DNA of 64,000 nucleotides. It comes from Acidimicrobiia bacterium. Lineage in GTDB: Bacteria; Actinomycetota; Acidimicrobiia; IMCC26256; JAOSJL01. Every line of letters starts with the position of its first letter. Positions within the stretch are counted from its first letter, which is position 1. Where the stretch lies: NCBI GenBank assembly GCA_027494115.1, contig JAOSJL010000001.1, forward strand, positions 1,885,926 to 1,949,925, in the 5' to 3' direction. The notes beneath the pieces were generated by a model. That model saw nothing but the letters and a program-made list of their open reading frames with translations. It searched no databases and had not been told where the DNA came from. Below, piece after piece: positions 63,682-64,000 of this stretch. Both the position numbers and the translations under genes were made by a program.

Positions 63682-64000
63682 ATGACCGACGGTAACGGGA
63701 GCCCCACGAGCCGGTTCCGTCGGGTCGTACTGAAGCTCTCCGGTGAGGCGTTCGCCGACGTCGAGACGAGCTACGGCATCGATGCCGCGATCGTCGCCCG
63801 GATCGCCGACGAGGTCAGTGAAGCCCGTCGCGATCTCGACGTGGAGATCGCGGTCGTGGTCGGAGGCGGCAACATCTTCCGAGGTCTCGGTGGGGCGACG
63901 CGCGGAATGGATCGCGCCCGGGCCGACTACATGGGCATGCTCGCGACCGTCATCAACGCACTGGCTCTCCAGGACGCTCTCGAGGCCGGCGGGCAGGCGA
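63682..64000 (+). CDS. pyrH: Uridylate kinase (3' end outside window)
   Basis: 106 residues visible from ATG 63682 (GGAG 7 nt upstream). [21 protein letters not shown] and [30 protein letters not shown] are the nucleotide- and UMP-binding blocks of bacterial PyrH. It phosphorylates UMP. The frame runs through the window edge. Confidence 0.95.
   Translation, partial: MTDGNGSPTSRFRRVVLKLSGEAFADVETSYGIDAAIVARIADEVSEARRDLDVEIAVVVGGGNIFRGLGGATRGMDRARADYMGMLATVINALALQDALEAGGQA

Noticed and set aside
1..64000. tRNA or rRNA genes
   Set aside because: I looked for GGTTCGA-type T-loop motifs with acceptor stems and for conserved rRNA blocks on both strands; matches were inside coding sequence and had no cloverleaf.

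Overview
The window looks like chromosomal DNA of a high-GC actinobacterium, most likely a deep-branching lineage such as Acidimicrobiia. The core gene order (yceD-rpmF-plsX-acpP-rnc-mutM-acyP-smc-mscS-ftsY-ffh-rpsP-khpA-rimM-trmD-rplS-DUF2469-yraN, then yifB/dprA, xerC-whiG, rpsB-tsf-pyrH) is actinobacterial. GTP-type PEP carboxykinase, a UvrD2-like helicase with HRDC domain, PAC2 and DUF2469 proteins, a WhiG/FliA-type sigma factor and very common TANNNT -10 boxes 6-9 nt before a start codon (leaderless transcripts) fit this. The class is an inference; no rRNA is present.

Layout. 1-6.4 kb: a class III cyclase/AAA regulator (cut by the window edge), a pterin dehydratase, and molybdenum-cofactor genes (mobA, fdhD) leading into a formate-dehydrogenase-like molybdopterin oxidoreductase. 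6.4-9.8 kb, minus strand: a LemA-like protein, menC, and an isobutyryl-CoA-mutase-type acyl-CoA mutase. 9.8-24.5 kb: mixed accessory and housekeeping genes (secreted nuclease, a stand-alone sigma region 4 protein, UvrD2-like helicase, zincin, PH/SHOCT membrane protein, metal-receptor protein, galK, PAC2, a four-PAS hybrid kinase convergent with a NarL-type regulator, ddl, an AsnC-domain protein, pckG). 26.4-33.3 kb: a five-gene, translationally coupled, minus-strand array of paralogous secreted proteins, each with two copies of a Cys-containing domain, a Pro-rich stalk and a C-terminal LPATG sorting signal; this is the most unusual locus here. 33.5-53.4 kb: core genes for translation, lipid precursor synthesis, DNA repair, chromosome segregation and SRP targeting. 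53.5-64 kb: dprA/yifB, xerC, whiG, a LytM-alpha/beta-hydrolase fusion, a PQQ-repeat protein, and rpsB-tsf-pyrH.

Caution on sequence quality. At least 24 apparent single-base frameshifts interrupt otherwise well-conserved frames, nearly all as contraction of a G or C run by one base, and they hit essential genes (rpsB, ftsY) as well as dispensable ones. I read these as homopolymer-length errors in the assembly, not decay, and annotate the affected genes as single interrupted CDSs with the position of each break.
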